From NCBI RefSeq assembly GCF_000969835.1, contig NZ_KQ033912.1:3185373-3249372 (forward strand): a stretch of DNA of 64,000 nucleotides, given 5' to 3'. The position numbers were made by a program, and so were the translations under genes. Of the stretch, positions 7,734-17,489 are shown piece after piece (position 1 is the stretch's first letter; each line of letters begins with the position of its first letter). Source of the stretch: Parabacteroides goldsteinii DSM 19448 = WAL 12034. Its GTDB lineage: Bacteria > Bacteroidota > Bacteroidia > Bacteroidales > Tannerellaceae. The notes under the pieces are model-generated. The model searched no databases. It was not told the origin of the DNA and worked only from the letters and a program-made list of their open reading frames with translations.

Positions 7734-10136
7734 TTAGAATTCTATCGTTTTCTTTTCCCTTTCATTTTTAATGACAGCGTTTCGTTCCAGGGGTTTACTG
7801 TAACCCTGGTCGAAACGCAAACTGATTTTTACCAGGAACATGTTGTTGTATGATTTCAGGTGGCGCGAAGTATTTTCCTGATAAAGCGATGTTTCCAACA
7901 TTCTCTGCTGGTTATGTCTGATACCTGCTGAAATGGGCGGAATGTAGGAGAGCGCAACAGATATCCGTTTATTCCAGAATAGCTTGTTTGCGGATATCAG
8001 CCAGTTGTCTTTATCGGTCATTTGATATCCCTGGCTGAGGATTTGCTTTTTCATATTCCGGTAATATCCGACCTGAATACCAAACGATTTGGCAGGGTGG
8101 TAATAACTTATTTCTGAGTTGGCAAGCCATCCGTCCGGTCTTGTTCTGATTTCGGCGTTCAATGCTTCTCCGAGGTAATATGTCACATTGTTTTTGAATC
8201 GGATATAATTGCCGAAAGGCTGATCATAAGTGATTTGCAAACTATATTCTCTTGTGTTTATATTACAGAAAGACCTGTATAACTTATGTCCTTTTTCGAT
8301 ATATAACTCACTGATTTCATCATGAACATAATTGAGTGCAGGGGTAATTGTTATCCGGTTACCTAATGAAATGCGGGCGGAAACAGTATGCCGGATGGCT
8401 GATTTCAGTTCTGGGTTTCCTATTTGTGTCAGGAACGTATCGATTACCAGGCTCATAGGGCTGAGCTGGTATAATAAAGGATAATGCTGATTAGTTGAAT
8501 AACTGGCATTTATGTTTATGTTTTTATTGATGCTGATGTTGGCCTGTATGTAAGGCAGAAACCGGGTATAATTACTTTTTATATCTCTGTCATATGAGCT
8601 TATATGCTCGATGGCAGCCCCGAATTTAGTCTGTATTTTCGTTGAAGGACTAAATTTCATGTAGGCAAATACTTTATTCCGATATTCCCGGTAGTCCAAA
8701 AAGCCTTTGCCGTGACTACTTTCCGATCCATACATTCTCCAGGCATTGGAATATCCTAAGTTCATCGATATCTGGGACGATAACGAATATTTTCCTTCGA
8801 CATTAAATAATGTATGGTTTTTATACTCGTTGTATGTATCCTGGATTATATAGTTCGATGCATCGTTCTGGTCGTATTGGTTTTTTATATCATTGTAATA
8901 ATAATTGTATGAAAAATCGCTATATAACCGGAAACGTTCGCTAAACTGTCCCTGATAATACAGTGTGCCGACAAATGTGTAATCAGATGTGGCAGTTTCT
9001 GTTGAATTTTTGATCGTGCGTCGGTCATTGTTACTTATATCCGTACGTTCCATGGTGTATATCTGGTTTGTTTCTGTCTTGCCGGATACATAATCACCTT
9101 GGATGCCAACCGTTTGCGTCGGTGTGATTTGGTAACTGACTCCAGCCGTTATGGTATTATTCTTATGCTCATACAGGTCATTGGGTGTGTTTTCCGGCAT
9201 TTCTGAAATAAGTTCCACATCTCTGTATATTAAATTTTTGGATACAGGTAAGTCTTGGTTTTCCTTGTTATGAGAATAGGTTGCATAGAAATTGATTTTG
9301 TCATAGGTATAACTCATTCTGATTACAGGTTGATTCAATATCAGCCGTTTGCTGTTGTTTATACCCGAAAGGCCGACGGCTGAAAAATTAGAGGCATAGA
9401 TGTCATATCCCCGGTAATCCTTTTTCAGGATAATATTGATAATGGCTGTATAGTCATCGGATATGAAACGGCCGGACGCTCCATTGATCACTTCAACGGT
9501 ATGTATTCTGTCGGGTGACATATATTTTATATGATCCTGCGATTGTTGTATTCCGTCTACTAACAGTAATATATTCTTACTGTCGCTTACTTTGAGGGTA
9601 TTAGTTGCTTTGTCGAAATAGATCCCGGGTATTTTATGCAATAGTTCTTCCGTATTGTTTATTCCTCTGCGCATATCAGGAGTGATGGAGTAACTGTTGC
9701 AGTCTACTTTATGGCGAACTTCATCTGCTGTGATAATTGTTTCGGGGAGTATGAAAATTAGTGTATCTTCGGTTTTCTTGCCGGATGCGGTTCCGGTGAA
9801 AACAAATTGTCTGTGAGGTTCGGATGGCTTTGTTTCCGTATTGCTTTTCGGTACTTGCCTGTCTAACGGAATGATGATATATACATGATTTATTTTTTCG
9901 ACTTTGAACGGTTTATTGTTTAGCAGATGATAAAGGGCGTCTTCCGGATTTTTAAATGTTTTCGAGACGGATATATTATAAGCGGATAACGCTTTGTCAT
10001 CAAACGATATTTCCATGCCAAGCATTCCTAAAACAGTGTTTAAAGGTTTGTTGGAAACAGTAAGCTGCATTTCCTGTGAAAATGCAGCGATTGTACTTAT
10101 CAACTGTATGAAAATGATGACTATTGACCTTTTCAC
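7734..10136 (-). CDS. STN-domain TonB-dependent outer-membrane transducer
   Basis: 800 residues. The start is GTG 10136, which abuts the FecR stop codon exactly; it gives a good signal peptide ending near AAFSQ. An STN domain (about 22-95, starting MQLTVSNKPLNTVLGML) is the part that signals to FecR in the known FecA-type systems. After a linker comes a plug (about 130-240, with the LLLVDGIQQ loop) and a beta-barrel. It is last in the operon sigma, FecR, receptor. No SusD-like or lipoprotein partner follows, and only 11 bp separate its stop from that of the convergent receptor at 5434. The ligand is unknown; iron chelate or peptide are possibilities only. Confidence 0.88.
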   Translation of the reverse strand: MKRSIVIIFIQLISTIAAFSQEMQLTVSNKPLNTVLGMLGMEISFDDKALSAYNISVSKTFKNPEDALYHLLNNKPFKVEKINHVYIIIPLDRQVPKSNTETKPSEPHRQFVFTGTASGKKTEDTLIFILPETIITADEVRHKVDCNSYSITPDMRRGINNTEELLHKIPGIYFDKATNTLKVSDSKNILLLVDGIQQSQDHIKYMSPDRIHTVEVINGASGRFISDDYTAIINIILKKDYRGYDIYASNFSAVGLSGINNSKRLILNQPVIRMSYTYDKINFYATYSHNKENQDLPVSKNLIYRDVELISEMPENTPNDLYEHKNNTITAGVSYQITPTQTVGIQGDYVSGKTETNQIYTMERTDISNNDRRTIKNSTETATSDYTFVGTLYYQGQFSERFRLYSDFSYNYYYNDIKNQYDQNDASNYIIQDTYNEYKNHTLFNVEGKYSLSSQISMNLGYSNAWRMYGSESSHGKGFLDYREYRNKVFAYMKFSPSTKIQTKFGAAIEHISSYDRDIKSNYTRFLPYIQANISINKNININASYSTNQHYPLLYQLSPMSLVIDTFLTQIGNPELKSAIRHTVSARISLGNRITITPALNYVHDEISELYIEKGHKLYRSFCNINTREYSLQITYDQPFGNYIRFKNNVTYYLGEALNAEIRTRPDGWLANSEISYYHPAKSFGIQVGYYRNMKKQILSQGYQMTDKDNWLISANKLFWNKRISVALSYIPPISAGIRHNQQRMLETSLYQENTSRHLKSYNNMFLVKISLRFDQGYSKPLERNAVIKNEREKKTIEF

Positions 10137-10916
10137 TTATTCTATGCTGAATTTGATTTCAAAAGGTTTTCCTATAATTTCGAGTATCATATCAGGTTTT
10201 GTGGCCCTGCTAAAATTACCAGTATAGACATGTCCCGGAGGAATGTCTGCTTTGACCCTAATATCATACTGACGTTCTATTTCATTGATCACTTCAACCA
10301 GTGGGACTCCTTCAAAAACAAATTTGTCTTCTATCCATCCGATTGATTGACCGGCATTGATATTTTCTTTAATGGTCAGTTTACCGTTATGATAGGTCAG
10401 TTGCATATCCGGAGCGAGGGTGGTCGTTTCATTATGGGTTGTCACTTTTACTTTGCCGGTCAGACAGGTTACACGATAGTTCCCTGGCCGTGAAAATATA
10501 TTGAAACTTGTTCCTAATACATTCACTTTATTCTGATTTGATTTTACAGAAAAACGTTTTCCCTGTTTTACTTCGAAAAAGGCTTCTCCTTCAAGTTCAA
10601 CATTTCTCGATATAATCCATAGGTAAGGTTTATAGGTAAGCCGGCTATCGGCATTGAGATTTACTTTTGAGCCGTCAGGAAGGGTGACAGCAAGATGCGA
10701 TCCCCGTTTCGCAATTTCGGTCACGGTATAAGATTGAGAGATTACAGACCCGGTCAGGATAATGGCAACAAGGAGCACGGCTGCATATTTCCAAAATGGG
10801 ATATGCCGGTTTTTTTTTGAAGATGGGGTATCTTCAAGGCTGGCAAAAGCTTCATTCCAGATATCTTCCTTGCTTTTGCTCCATTGGGGGATTATTTTAA
10901 TATTGTCCGGTTTCAT
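10137..10916 (-). CDS. FecR-family anti-sigma factor
   Basis: 259 residues. A short cytoplasmic N-terminus (about 1-42) is followed by one membrane segment (about 43-62, FWKYAAVLLVAIILTGSV) and a periplasmic FecR domain with LPDGSKVNLNADSRLTY (about 99-116), the conserved EGEAFFEVKQGKRFSV stretch (about 130-145) and VNVLGTSFNIF. The C-terminal about 70 residues form the STN-like domain seen in Bacteroidetes FecR proteins. It overlaps the sigma gene by 20 bp and is followed without a gap by the receptor gene. Role by family: it holds or activates the adjacent ECF sigma in response to receptor occupancy. Confidence 0.95.
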   Translation of the reverse strand: MKPDNIKIIPQWSKSKEDIWNEAFASLEDTPSSKKNRHIPFWKYAAVLLVAIILTGSVISQSYTVTEIAKRGSHLAVTLPDGSKVNLNADSRLTYKPYLWIISRNVELEGEAFFEVKQGKRFSVKSNQNKVNVLGTSFNIFSRPGNYRVTCLTGKVKVTTHNETTTLAPDMQLTYHNGKLTIKENINAGQSIGWIEDKFVFEGVPLVEVINEIERQYDIRVKADIPPGHVYTGNFSRATKPDMILEIIGKPFEIKFSIE

Positions 10917-11415
10917 TTTTAGTTTCCGTTAATAATACTTTCTTTAGAAATTGCAATGCGGAATTCATTCGTTTCTCAACTGTTTTAATACTTATATCAA
11001 GGAGTCCTGCAATTTCGTGATATTTTAATTCATCGTTCCGGCTCATCAGGAAAACGATGCGTTGTTTTTCGGGCATCTGTTCCAGAGCTCTGGCATAGGA
11101 TGTGGCAAGTTCCTTGAAAAGTATCTCCTCTTCGGGAGACAAGCCTGATGCGTCATTGCGTATCATATCCTGCTCGAAATGATTCCGGCTTGTTTCTTTC
11201 CGATAAGAACTTATCACCATTTCATTCGCCATTTTATATAAAAGGGCTTTCAGGTTATTATTATGTAACTGTTCTTTTTTCTCCCATATTTTCATAAATA
11301 TCTCTTGCGCTATATCAGATGCCATATCAGTATCGCCGCAACGATAAAATATGAAACTCCGGACAGCATCAAAATATGTATCAAATAAGAGTTTAAACTC
11401 CTTTTTACTCAACAT
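10897..11415 (-). CDS. ECF sigma factor (FecI-like)
   Basis: 172 residues. Sigma region 2 is visible at about 10-75 (SDIAQEIFMKIWEKK is the -10-binding helix) and region 4 at about 110-165 (LEQMPEKQRIVFLMSRNDELKYHEIA, then the SIKTVEKRMNSALQFLKK recognition helix). It would direct RNA polymerase to the genes of this operon when released by the FecR protein encoded downstream. The start 24 bp after the preceding lipoprotein gene suggests that the two may be cotranscribed. Confidence 0.95.
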   Translation of the reverse strand: MLSKKEFKLLFDTYFDAVRSFIFYRCGDTDMASDIAQEIFMKIWEKKEQLHNNNLKALLYKMANEMVISSYRKETSRNHFEQDMIRNDASGLSPEEEILFKELATSYARALEQMPEKQRIVFLMSRNDELKYHEIAGLLDISIKTVEKRMNSALQFLKKVLLTETKNETGQY

Positions 11416-11438
11416 TTAGCGAACAGTTTGTCGTTGAT

Positions 11439-11960
11439 CTACTCTTTGTACTTATTCACTTTTTTCATATACCCGATAAATTTATCCCATTCATTTGCTA
11501 TGGCCTGCATATTCTCATCACGTATTTTTTGTATTTCAGTCAATGAACCTAAAACTGCAATATCAGGATATCCGTCGTTTATAAAAAATTTATTTTCAAT
11601 TATACTGTAATAGAATACCGGTGAGTTGAAAATTTGGGAGTTGACATCTGAAACCCGGGTCAAGGTAGAAAACAAATACTTGTCATCCAGATAAAATTTA
11701 ATATTGGCATAAAGTGAAATGGAGTTTTGTTGATAGTAATTGTCTTTAAACCGGATTTCTTTTGTTGTTCCGTTGAACCATAGGATATCATCTCCTGTAA
11801 AAATGATTTCCTCAGTGGGTTCGTTTGCCGATTTTGTTTCTGCTTTTATAATGAGTTTAGAATATCCCTCTTCAGGAGAAGGATTCGAAGGATCATTTGA
11901 GCAACTACTCATAAATATAGTCAGAAACAATATTGATAAAAATAAATAAAACCTTTTCAT
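11439..11960 (-). CDS. Hypothetical lipoprotein
   Basis: 173 residues. The N-terminus is a lipoprotein signal peptide with lipobox MSSC, giving lipidated Cys20, followed by a serine/asparagine/proline-rich linker. The mature part is rich in aromatic and charged residues and matches no family I recognise. It lies 24 bp upstream of the ECF sigma gene in the same direction, so it may be part of that signalling operon, for example as a surface component. This is inference from position only. AT content is higher than in the neighbouring receptor genes. Confidence 0.75.
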   Translation of the reverse strand: MKRFYLFLSILFLTIFMSSCSNDPSNPSPEEGYSKLIIKAETKSANEPTEEIIFTGDDILWFNGTTKEIRFKDNYYQQNSISLYANIKFYLDDKYLFSTLTRVSDVNSQIFNSPVFYYSIIENKFFINDGYPDIAVLGSLTEIQKIRDENMQAIANEWDKFIGYMKKVNKYKE

Positions 11961-12112
11961 ACGATTATTATTAATGGATTAAAATTACTATATCTTTTTG
12001 AATTAATAACCGTATGAGTTAAAGGATACCCTATATAATATGTTGTCAATTAGTATCCTTTAACTATTTTGCTATTGTTGGATTTGAGAAATGAATTTCC
12101 AGTGACCGTTTT

Positions 12113-13114
12113 TTACCACAATGGCGGGCGGGTCAGGATACGAATCGTCATTTGTTTTTCGGAGCTAGCACCGACAAACCCTAATCCGCCGACAACGTTT
12201 TGAGGTATAATGACCGGTTCCATAAAGGTTTCGTTATAGTTTCCCGACTCAAGGCAGTTCATGGCACGCATATACCGATAGTCTGTCTGGGTGATACAGA
12301 GTAGCCGGATGACGGCATCTGTCTCTACAAACAGCTTTTCGTCCATATTTTTGTGATCATAGTAGCGTGTATATACATTAAGCGTGTATGATCCGTTTTC
12401 GAAACGACTGTCAGTGAATACATTGTTCACATTTTGGACGGTCATATCAAGGATGCCGAATTCTTCATCATCGGCAGTACTGAGATGACCATCGGTCAAC
12501 ACGATATCTTCCTGACTGATAATATCCGGATAGATGATTTCCGGTCCGTATGTTGTTCCCTCTTCCGGATATGTCCGGTAAGTGTTTTCCTGGATACGCA
12601 GTTGATAATAGTTCTTTTCTCCGGATCGGTCGTTGAATGTGATTCTGTACCGGATGCAGTTATCCATATAATATCCTATTTTAATTTTAGTCAGAAGGGT
12701 ATCTACCTGTATAATTTTTTCGATCGGTTGGGGTATTTTTACTTCAGCCCAGGCGTGATATTGCCCGTTTTCCGCAGCTGCTTCCAGGCGTACCAGATCA
12801 CCGGGGAGAAACTGGGTTTTCACGCGGCAGTATTTTGTAGAGTCATTATAACTGGTGGAGATCAATTCGGCTTCAGCAACTTCTTTCTTCTCTCCGTTGA
12901 CATAGATAGTGACGGCTCCATCGCTCACTAATGTTGTTGTCTCGCCATCAATGATATGCAAGTAAACTTGATTTTCTTCTTTTTCGGCTTCCAGAAAGGC
13001 ATTCATGAGTAGTTGGGGCTCTTGAATTTTACTTTGGAAGGGTATCTCGTTCTCACAAGCAGAGAAAAGAGATGTATAGAGTATGAATAATAGATAGGAT
13101 AAATTCTTTCTCAT
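12113..13114 (-). CDS. DUF4249-family lipoprotein paired with TonB receptor
   Basis: 333 residues. The lipobox FSAC puts the lipidated cysteine near residue 20. The pattern IQEPQLLMNAFLEA, a beta-rich N-terminal domain and the long C-terminal half fit DUF4249, a family usually encoded next to STN/carboxypeptidase-regulatory TonB receptors in Bacteroidetes. It is the last gene of the operon sigma (17381), FecR, receptor, DUF4249, 13 bp after the receptor. Probable role: surface-exposed partner of the receptor, analogous in position to SusD but unrelated in sequence (inference). Confidence 0.85.
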   Translation of the reverse strand: MRKNLSYLLFILYTSLFSACENEIPFQSKIQEPQLLMNAFLEAEKEENQVYLHIIDGETTTLVSDGAVTIYVNGEKKEVAEAELISTSYNDSTKYCRVKTQFLPGDLVRLEAAAENGQYHAWAEVKIPQPIEKIIQVDTLLTKIKIGYYMDNCIRYRITFNDRSGEKNYYQLRIQENTYRTYPEEGTTYGPEIIYPDIISQEDIVLTDGHLSTADDEEFGILDMTVQNVNNVFTDSRFENGSYTLNVYTRYYDHKNMDEKLFVETDAVIRLLCITQTDYRYMRAMNCLESGNYNETFMEPVIIPQNVVGGLGFVGASSEKQMTIRILTRPPLW

Positions 13115-13127
13115 GTCATTTTCTGTT

Positions 13128-15836
13128 TTAGAATTTAAATGTATAAGTGACGGAAGGTATACAGGGTAATAAAGTCTGTTTGATCAACCTTGTTTTTCTT
13201 TTCCAGGTTGTTTCAGGCACACCTCCTTCTCCAATATGTTCTTGTCCGATGTATTCTTCTTCCAGATAGATCAAATTGGGAGTCATGGCATTATAGGCAT
13301 TGTAGACAGATATATTCCAGGTGTGTGTGCCCCGGCGTACTTTTTTATGGAAGTTAACTCCCAAGTTCAATCGATGACTGACGGGTAACCGGTAATTGTT
13401 GCGGTGTTCGATATAATCGAGCAAATTACCGTTTATTGTCCCGGTACGCTGTTCGGCTAATGTTGCTGCCCCTCCGGTGTTAAATATCCAGGTGAGTCCA
13501 ATATCGAACCGTTCATTGAACTGATGGTTTACACAAAAATTTATATTGTGGCGACGGTCATATTTATAGGGGAAACGTTCTCCGTAGTTGATGCTGCCGT
13601 CTTTGAACTGGCGGTCACTTTTGGCAATTGTATAGGCCAGCCAGCCGGTTGTTTTTCCCAGCGTTTTTTGTGCAAGTATTTCCAGTCCGAAAGAACGTCC
13701 GCGACCCATTTCCACTTTTTCCTGCCATCCTCCTGAGGTTCCGAAGAAAGAGGCGCCATCCTGATATTCCAGAACATTATGCATATCTTTATAATATCCT
13801 TCCAACGAAAATTCCCATCCTTTTATCCCTGTATAGTATCCCCCGACAGCATATTGAAATGACCGCATCGGGCGGATATTTTGAGTAACAGGCACCCATA
13901 AATCAGTTGGTAGTGAGATGGCTGACGACGATAATAAATGTACGTACTGTTCCATTTGAGTAAATGAACCTTTTATTGCATAGTCTTTGTTCAGGCGGTA
14001 GCGGGCGGACAGGCGGGGTTGTGCTGAGAAATAGCCTTTCCCTTGGGTGTAAAACAAGGAAAGATGTATACCTGCATTAATACTTAACCGGGTACCTATG
14101 TTGAAGTCATCTTCTGCATATAAAGCGCATTCATGGCCATGCAGATTACTGTTAGAAGAATCTTTATAGATGGTATCTTGTGCTACTGATCCGTTTTCTG
14201 CTTCTCTCACATTTGAGGTTGTGACCTCCGGCCGGAACGTATGATTCAGATAAGAGCCGCCGAATTTGATATGATGGTTCGGGGCAGGCGTATAGTCGAA
14301 ATCTGTCTGGATACTAACATCGTGTATCCCTGACCTATAATCGGAATTATATGTATAGGTTTCGTTATGCATGGGATCGGTATTGGTCTTTTTCTCGGTT
14401 CCGGTGGCTTCCTTTTTATAACTGTCAGCCATTGACATCTGATAATGGTTGTATGCTACAGTCGTGTTACTGAACAACTTATTGTTGAATACATAATTCC
14501 AGCGTCCGGCTGCAATAGTATTCCCCCAGTTGATATTGATTTTGCTGTTATAGAAATACAGGCGCGGACCATCGTCATAACCGTCGTATTCCTTATCCCG
14601 TTTGTAATCATAATGGTCTTTTCCTTTATAAAAGCTGAGGAAGAGTCGGCTTCTGTCGGAAAACTTATGGTTTACTTTAGCATTGATATCATAGAAGTAA
14701 TAGTTGTATTTTTTATCTTCCGGCAGAAAAGGTCTTGCCACCAGGTCCAGATAGGTGCGGCGTCCTGTCAGACAGAAAGAAGTTTTGTTTTTTATGATCG
14801 GTCCTTCAAAATGCAGCTTACTGGTTAGCAGGCCGACACTGATCGTTCCATGATAATTTTGCATATCGCCGTCATTGGTGCGGATATCGATGATAGACGA
14901 TAATCGTCCGCCATAACGGGCAGGAAAGGAGCCTTTGAAGAGAGTCACTTTTTTCATGGCCTCCGGGGTGAAGATCGAGAATACGCCCAGCAGGTGATCT
15001 GCATTGTAGATCGGAATACCATCCAGCAGGATCAGGTTCTGGTCCGGTCCGCCGCCACGCACATGCAAACCACTGAATCCTTCCATACCCGCCTGTACGC
15101 CGGGTAACAGCTGGATTGTCTTCAGTAAATCAGCTTCTCCCAAAACAACAGGTGTGTTGCGGATTTGTTTCATCGGGACATCAAGGGCACTCATCGCAGT
15201 GGCATGGATTCCGGTTTCTCTTTTATTTGACAGGACGACAACTTCCTCTAACTGATTGTCGGTCAGTAGCCGGATATTCAGCAAGGTGTCCTTTTCCAAC
15301 CGGAACCGGCATATTTGAGTGGCATAACCAAGGTAGGAGAATGAAAGTGCTGCATCTCCTTCGGGAAGCGTAATACTATAAAATCCGAAAGGGTTGGTCG
15401 AAGTTCCTATCCTTCTGTTTTGTTCAAAGATATTCGTACCGATCAGTGTTTCCGATGATATCCCGTCTGTAACATAGCCGCTGATTGTATATTTGCGGTT
15501 AACGGGTGTATCCCGTTTATCTAATAAGATATATTTTCCAGAAATCTTAAAAGCGATTGCTTCGTTTTCGAAAGCCCTGTGTAGAATATCCGTGATAGGA
15601 GATTGAGTCATATCCAGGGTTACAGGCTTTTTAAGCTGTATCTTTTCTCCGTAGATGAAAGAGAAGCCGGTAGAATCCTCCAACTGCTTTGCGAATTTGT
15701 CTAAAGCAGCATTCCGGATACTGAAATTTAATAATGTGTCTTTATTTTGGGCATCAAGAGGAGTTCTCCCGAAAATAACCCACAAGAGACATATGAAGCT
15801 GATGCGGAAAAGCGGGTAATGTATAGAATAGTTCAT
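13128..15836 (-). CDS. TonB-dependent receptor with STN and carboxypeptidase-regulatory-like domains
   Basis: 902 residues. A signal peptide (about 1-29) is followed by an STN domain (about 35-105), a CarboxypepD-regulatory-like domain (about 115-195, starting KYTISGYVTDGISSETLIG), a plug (about 200-310, with GGGPDQNLILLDGIPIYN) and a beta-barrel ending in the aromatic PSVTYTFKF. It belongs to the receptor class that pairs with DUF4249 rather than SusD. It follows FecR by 6 bp, so the STN domain probably transmits substrate binding to that FecR. The imported substrate is not evident. Confidence 0.93.
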   Translation of the reverse strand: MNYSIHYPLFRISFICLLWVIFGRTPLDAQNKDTLLNFSIRNAALDKFAKQLEDSTGFSFIYGEKIQLKKPVTLDMTQSPITDILHRAFENEAIAFKISGKYILLDKRDTPVNRKYTISGYVTDGISSETLIGTNIFEQNRRIGTSTNPFGFYSITLPEGDAALSFSYLGYATQICRFRLEKDTLLNIRLLTDNQLEEVVVLSNKRETGIHATAMSALDVPMKQIRNTPVVLGEADLLKTIQLLPGVQAGMEGFSGLHVRGGGPDQNLILLDGIPIYNADHLLGVFSIFTPEAMKKVTLFKGSFPARYGGRLSSIIDIRTNDGDMQNYHGTISVGLLTSKLHFEGPIIKNKTSFCLTGRRTYLDLVARPFLPEDKKYNYYFYDINAKVNHKFSDRSRLFLSFYKGKDHYDYKRDKEYDGYDDGPRLYFYNSKININWGNTIAAGRWNYVFNNKLFSNTTVAYNHYQMSMADSYKKEATGTEKKTNTDPMHNETYTYNSDYRSGIHDVSIQTDFDYTPAPNHHIKFGGSYLNHTFRPEVTTSNVREAENGSVAQDTIYKDSSNSNLHGHECALYAEDDFNIGTRLSINAGIHLSLFYTQGKGYFSAQPRLSARYRLNKDYAIKGSFTQMEQYVHLLSSSAISLPTDLWVPVTQNIRPMRSFQYAVGGYYTGIKGWEFSLEGYYKDMHNVLEYQDGASFFGTSGGWQEKVEMGRGRSFGLEILAQKTLGKTTGWLAYTIAKSDRQFKDGSINYGERFPYKYDRRHNINFCVNHQFNERFDIGLTWIFNTGGAATLAEQRTGTINGNLLDYIEHRNNYRLPVSHRLNLGVNFHKKVRRGTHTWNISVYNAYNAMTPNLIYLEEEYIGQEHIGEGGVPETTWKRKTRLIKQTLLPCIPSVTYTFKF

Positions 15837-15842
15837 AATTTA

Positions 15843-16718
15843 CTAAAGCTTAGTGCTGATAATGATAGTATTGTTTGTTATTGTGTAATTAAAATTGCCG
15901 GCTCCTTTTAATAATTCGAGCATTTCTTCCAGGCTTTCGCCATTGGTGAAGTTAGCCCGTATATGGTAACTCCGGAGTTCGGGATCGGTAATTTCTATTT
16001 TTACATTGAATGCATGTGAAAGTTGCCGGGTTATTTCCTGCAATGGTAGATAATCGAATAGGAAATGGCCGTTTCGCCAGACAATATCGTTGCTGCTTTT
16101 TGGATTTATTTCATGTTGTAAACTTTTCTGTAACCGGTTATAGATAGCACTTTCATTGGGAGAAAGAACGATTCGCCGGTTTTCTTCCGGTATGCTGACG
16201 GCAACGGAACCTTCGATCAGGGTTGTTTTTATTTCGGGGTCTTCGGGATAGGCTTCCACATTGAATTGGGTTCCCAGTACCTGCACGTTTACGGACTCTG
16301 CTTTTACAATGAATGGGTGCCTGGTATCTTTTTCTACATCGAAATAGGCTTCTCCGGTTAACCGGACTTCTCTTTTGGCTCCCCTGAAACGAGAAGGAAA
16401 GCTAAGTGTTGAGTAACGGTTCAGGGTGACAACAGACTGGTCGGGTAGTGTAATGTCCCGTATTTCAGCCAGGGTAGAAATAGTCTGTATGGTGCCCGAT
16501 TGGATATAATCATATGTATACCAACTGGCCAGGCAGATGAGTATGGAGGCTGCAACGCTTCCTGCGATACGGAGAAATTTTATTTTTCCACTGGCAGGAG
16601 AGATACGCCTTTCTAGTATTTTCCAACTGTTTTTAGCGGAGAAGCGTCCTCTCGGTGAACGTGTAGAGGCGACCAGTTGTTCCAGAATCTTATCAAAGTT
16701 GTCGTTTTCAGGTGTCAT
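15843..16718 (-). CDS. FecR-family anti-sigma factor
   Basis: 291 residues. The cytoplasmic part (about 1-45) contains ILEQLVASTRSPRGRFSAKN; a membrane segment lies at about 47-65; the FecR domain includes LPDQSVVTLNRYSTLSFP (about 93-110), LTGEAYFDVEKDTRHPFIV and VQVLGTQFNVEAY. The C-terminal STN-like domain starts at FDYLPLQEITRQLSHAF. It lies between its sigma gene (93-bp gap) and the DUF4249-type receptor (6-bp gap). Confidence 0.95.
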   Translation of the reverse strand: MTPENDNFDKILEQLVASTRSPRGRFSAKNSWKILERRISPASGKIKFLRIAGSVAASILICLASWYTYDYIQSGTIQTISTLAEIRDITLPDQSVVTLNRYSTLSFPSRFRGAKREVRLTGEAYFDVEKDTRHPFIVKAESVNVQVLGTQFNVEAYPEDPEIKTTLIEGSVAVSIPEENRRIVLSPNESAIYNRLQKSLQHEINPKSSNDIVWRNGHFLFDYLPLQEITRQLSHAFNVKIEITDPELRSYHIRANFTNGESLEEMLELLKGAGNFNYTITNNTIIISTKL

Positions 16719-16811
16719 CTTTTCTTTATCTGTTTAATTATTGCTTTCATAAATAAAGACAGAGATGTACGCTGGAACTCACTATGTCGATTTGGTGAAA
16801 ATAAGTTAAGA

Positions 16812-17381
16812 TTATGATCCGTTTTTGTCTGGCTTCAGGTAGCGTGATAACATATCCCGTAGTCGGGTTACAGCCTTTTGTAATTGTACGTCAACTGTAT
16901 TGATGCTGATTTTTAATTCTTTAGCGACCTGTGCATAGCTTTGTTTTTCTTCCCGTATGCGGATGAATATCTCCCGGCATTTTTCCGGTAGACGGTCCAG
17001 TGCTTTGACATAGTGGGAAAAAAGTTCTTCGTTGATAAGGATTTCTTCCGGTGAATTTTCCTGATTGGCTATCTTATCGGCTATTATTTCGGTAATCTGT
17101 TTTTGCCTTTCTTCTTTTGCCAGATAATTCAGTGCGGCATTTTTTACTGTGATAAAGAAGTAATCTTCCAGATTGACTATCGTTTGTAATGACTCCCGCT
17201 TTTCCCAGATTTTCATGAATACGTCGAGTACGACTTCCTGCGCCCATTCTTCCTGTTTCAGATAGTAATAAGCAATACGGAAAAAACGATCAAAGCATAG
17301 ATCATAGAATTTCTGCAAGGCAGTTTGGGAGTCCTCTTCCTTCATTTGTCGTAAATATCTTCTGATCTCTTGTTCAGTCAT
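16812..17381 (-). CDS. ECF sigma factor
   Basis: 189 residues. Region 2 (about 20-85) includes WAQEVVLDVFMKIWEKR; region 4 (about 125-180) includes LDRLPEKCREIFIRIREEKQ and the recognition helix SINTVDVQLQKAVTRLRD. It is the first gene of the operon that continues with FecR, the TonB receptor and DUF4249. A consensus -7 element precedes it. Confidence 0.95.
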   Translation of the reverse strand: MTEQEIRRYLRQMKEEDSQTALQKFYDLCFDRFFRIAYYYLKQEEWAQEVVLDVFMKIWEKRESLQTIVNLEDYFFITVKNAALNYLAKEERQKQITEIIADKIANQENSPEEILINEELFSHYVKALDRLPEKCREIFIRIREEKQSYAQVAKELKISINTVDVQLQKAVTRLRDMLSRYLKPDKNGS

Positions 17382-17410
17382 AATTTCCTTTTCATGCTAC
17401 TCTGTGGCTG

Positions 17411-17443
17411 CAAAGATACTTTTTAATCGATAAGTATGACAAA
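17411..17443 (-). promoter_or_regulatory. Promoter of the sigma/FecR/receptor operon
   Basis: On the minus strand TTTG (17443-17440) and TATCTTTG (17418-17411) are separated by 21 bp, slightly longer than the usual 19. The sigma ATG follows 29 bp after the -7 box. Confidence 0.65.
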
Positions 17444-17451
17444 TCGTAATA

Positions 17452-17486
17452 AAAAAAGGACTTATTTTGAAATAAGCCCTTTTTTT
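17452..17486 (-). terminator. Terminator of the HU gene
   Basis: CTTATTT/AAATAAG core stem with flanking GG/CC and A6/T6 arms, starting a few bases after the HU stop codon. The A and T flanks make it usable in both directions. Confidence 0.8.
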
Positions 17487-17489
17487 CAT

